From Oxalobacteraceae bacterium (GTDB taxonomy: Bacteria > Pseudomonadota > Gammaproteobacteria > Burkholderiales > Burkholderiaceae_D), in contig JABTBR010000058.1 in assembly GCA_013284265.1 (NCBI GenBank), positions 1-41,202 on the forward strand: a stretch of DNA of 41,202 nucleotides, in the 5' to 3' direction. Below are positions 40,680-41,202 of the stretch, one piece after another. The translations under genes were made by a program, and so were the position numbers. Position 1 is the first letter of the stretch. Every line of letters starts with the position of its first letter. Below the pieces are notes generated by a model. That model was not told where the DNA came from. It was given only the letters and a program-made list of their open reading frames with translations, and searched no databases.

Positions 40680-41202
40680 CTAAACATCGCCCTGCTCGCG
40701 CCGCAGCCAGGCGCGGGCCTGCTCCAGCGTTTGCTCCAGCGTGGTGCGTACGTCGGCGAAGCGTTGCGGCAGCTCCTGTTCGCATCCTTCGGAAATCGCC
40801 GCCTCCGCGTCCTGCGTGACGGTAATCAGGCGCTTGGCGCCGAGCACGCCGACGGAGCCGCGCAAGCCGTGGAACAGGCGCGCGGCGTCGGACAGGCGTC
40901 CTTCGCTGAGCGCCGTCTCGGCCTGCTCCAGCGATCCCATGCCGTTGTCAAGGGCGCCGCGCACCATCTTGAAGAGCACCGCACGGCCCTTGTCGTCGCG
41001 TCCCATCACCTTCATCAGACCGTCCATGCTGAACAGCGTCTCGGTGCCCGCTTGCGGCGCGGTGGGCGCCGGCACCGCATTTTCTGAATTTTCCGCTGCC
41101 GAAGCTGAAGCCGAAGCAGAAGCTACCGACGCAGACCCCGAAGCCACCGCTTCCACCGAAGCCACCGAAGCCGAAGCCTTCGAAGCCGAAGCCCCCGAAG
41201 CC
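40680..41202 (-). CDS. C-terminal Hpt-domain protein (5' partial; probably a hybrid signalling kinase)
   Basis: The frame is open to the right edge, so the gene begins outside; 173 residues are visible. The C-terminal 120 are a histidine phosphotransfer domain, with phospho-acceptor His in ARLFHGLRGSVGVLGA (the HxLRGxxxxLGA motif) and long helices on both sides. Before it is an Ala/Ser low-complexity linker (ASAS...) encoded by GCTTCG-type hexamers. Hpt domains at such a position usually end hybrid histidine kinases; whether a kinase and receivers precede it cannot be seen. A GTG at 41165 could be an internal start, but the open frame through it argues for a longer protein. Confidence 0.85.
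   Translation of the reverse strand, partial: ASGASASKASASVASVEAVASGSASVASASASASAAENSENAVPAPTAPQAGTETLFSMDGLMKVMGRDDKGRAVLFKMVRGALDNGMGSLEQAETALSEGRLSDAARLFHGLRGSVGVLGAKRLITVTQDAEAAISEGCEQELPQRFADVRTTLEQTLEQARAWLRREQGDV
41098..41202 (-). repeat. GCTTCG-type hexamer repeat encoding an Ala/Ser linker
   Basis: Degenerate copies of GAAGCC/CCGAAG (+ strand) run to the window edge and encode alternating Ala-Ser on the - strand. This is slippage-prone coding sequence; its full extent is outside the window. Confidence 0.8.

Overview
The window is GC-rich, densely coded DNA that fits a Gram-negative betaproteobacterium, most likely Oxalobacteraceae (the Massilia, Duganella or Janthinobacterium group). 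This rests on the OprD- and OmpA-type outer-membrane proteins, the sigma-54-controlled rtc operon, the lysR/lysA pair and the base composition; the family assignment is inference. No rRNA, tRNA, insertion sequence, prophage or CRISPR array was seen.

Region 1 (2-8481, + strand) looks like the tail of a natural-product cluster that enters from the left. It holds a MupA/Atu3671-type luciferase-like monooxygenase (5' end outside the window), a fatty acyl-AMP ligase with a C-terminal carrier domain, a gamma-carbonic-anhydrase-like hexapeptide protein, a type II thioesterase, an OprD-family porin, an MFS exporter, a CREST-like membrane protein and a small ABM monooxygenase. A flavin reductase follows (8716-9249).

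Region 2 (9224-13550) is an RNA-repair locus. RtcA and RtcB are on the - strand, preceded by a possible 69-residue ORF and a consensus sigma-54 promoter. The activator RtcR is divergent. Region 3 (13702-23510) holds a 1104-residue XRE/ATPase/TPR regulator, an FAD oxidoreductase, a Big_2/DUF3494 ice-binding-like lipoprotein, an OmpA-family protein and a LuxR-type regulator with a degenerate receiver.

Region 4 (23547-38012) is the most interesting part: a candidate, possibly undescribed, carbapenem/beta-lactam-type pathway. On the - strand lie an ACP, an AMP-dependent ligase, a beta-lactam/carbapenam synthetase (CarA/BLS-like, Tyr-Glu-Lys residues kept), two tandem carboxymethylproline-synthase homologues (CarB-like; one intact, one missing the catalytic Glu and the oxyanion loop), and an ornithine acetyltransferase resembling OAT2 of the clavulanate cluster. 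Divergent on the + strand are a TauD/CarC-like dioxygenase, a condensation-domain-like acyltransferase, an NTF2/SnoaL-like protein, an AfsA-like hotdog protein, an FAD monooxygenase, an alpha/beta hydrolase, a HAD phosphatase and an aldo-keto reductase. A long inverted repeat between the two arms gives both transcripts nearly the same leader, which suggests co-regulation. The likely logic is that CarB builds a carboxymethylproline, the CarA/BLS homologue closes a beta-lactam, and the ACP/ligase/acyltransferase/oxidase genes build or attach side groups. CarD, CarE, CarF and CarG homologues are not seen.

Region 5 (38195-41202) is lysR-lysA and the 3' end of a gene ending in an Hpt domain. Four copies of a nested palindromic repeat built on AACCCACGGC sit just downstream of gene ends (8523, 24838, 38048, 40544) and probably act as terminators.
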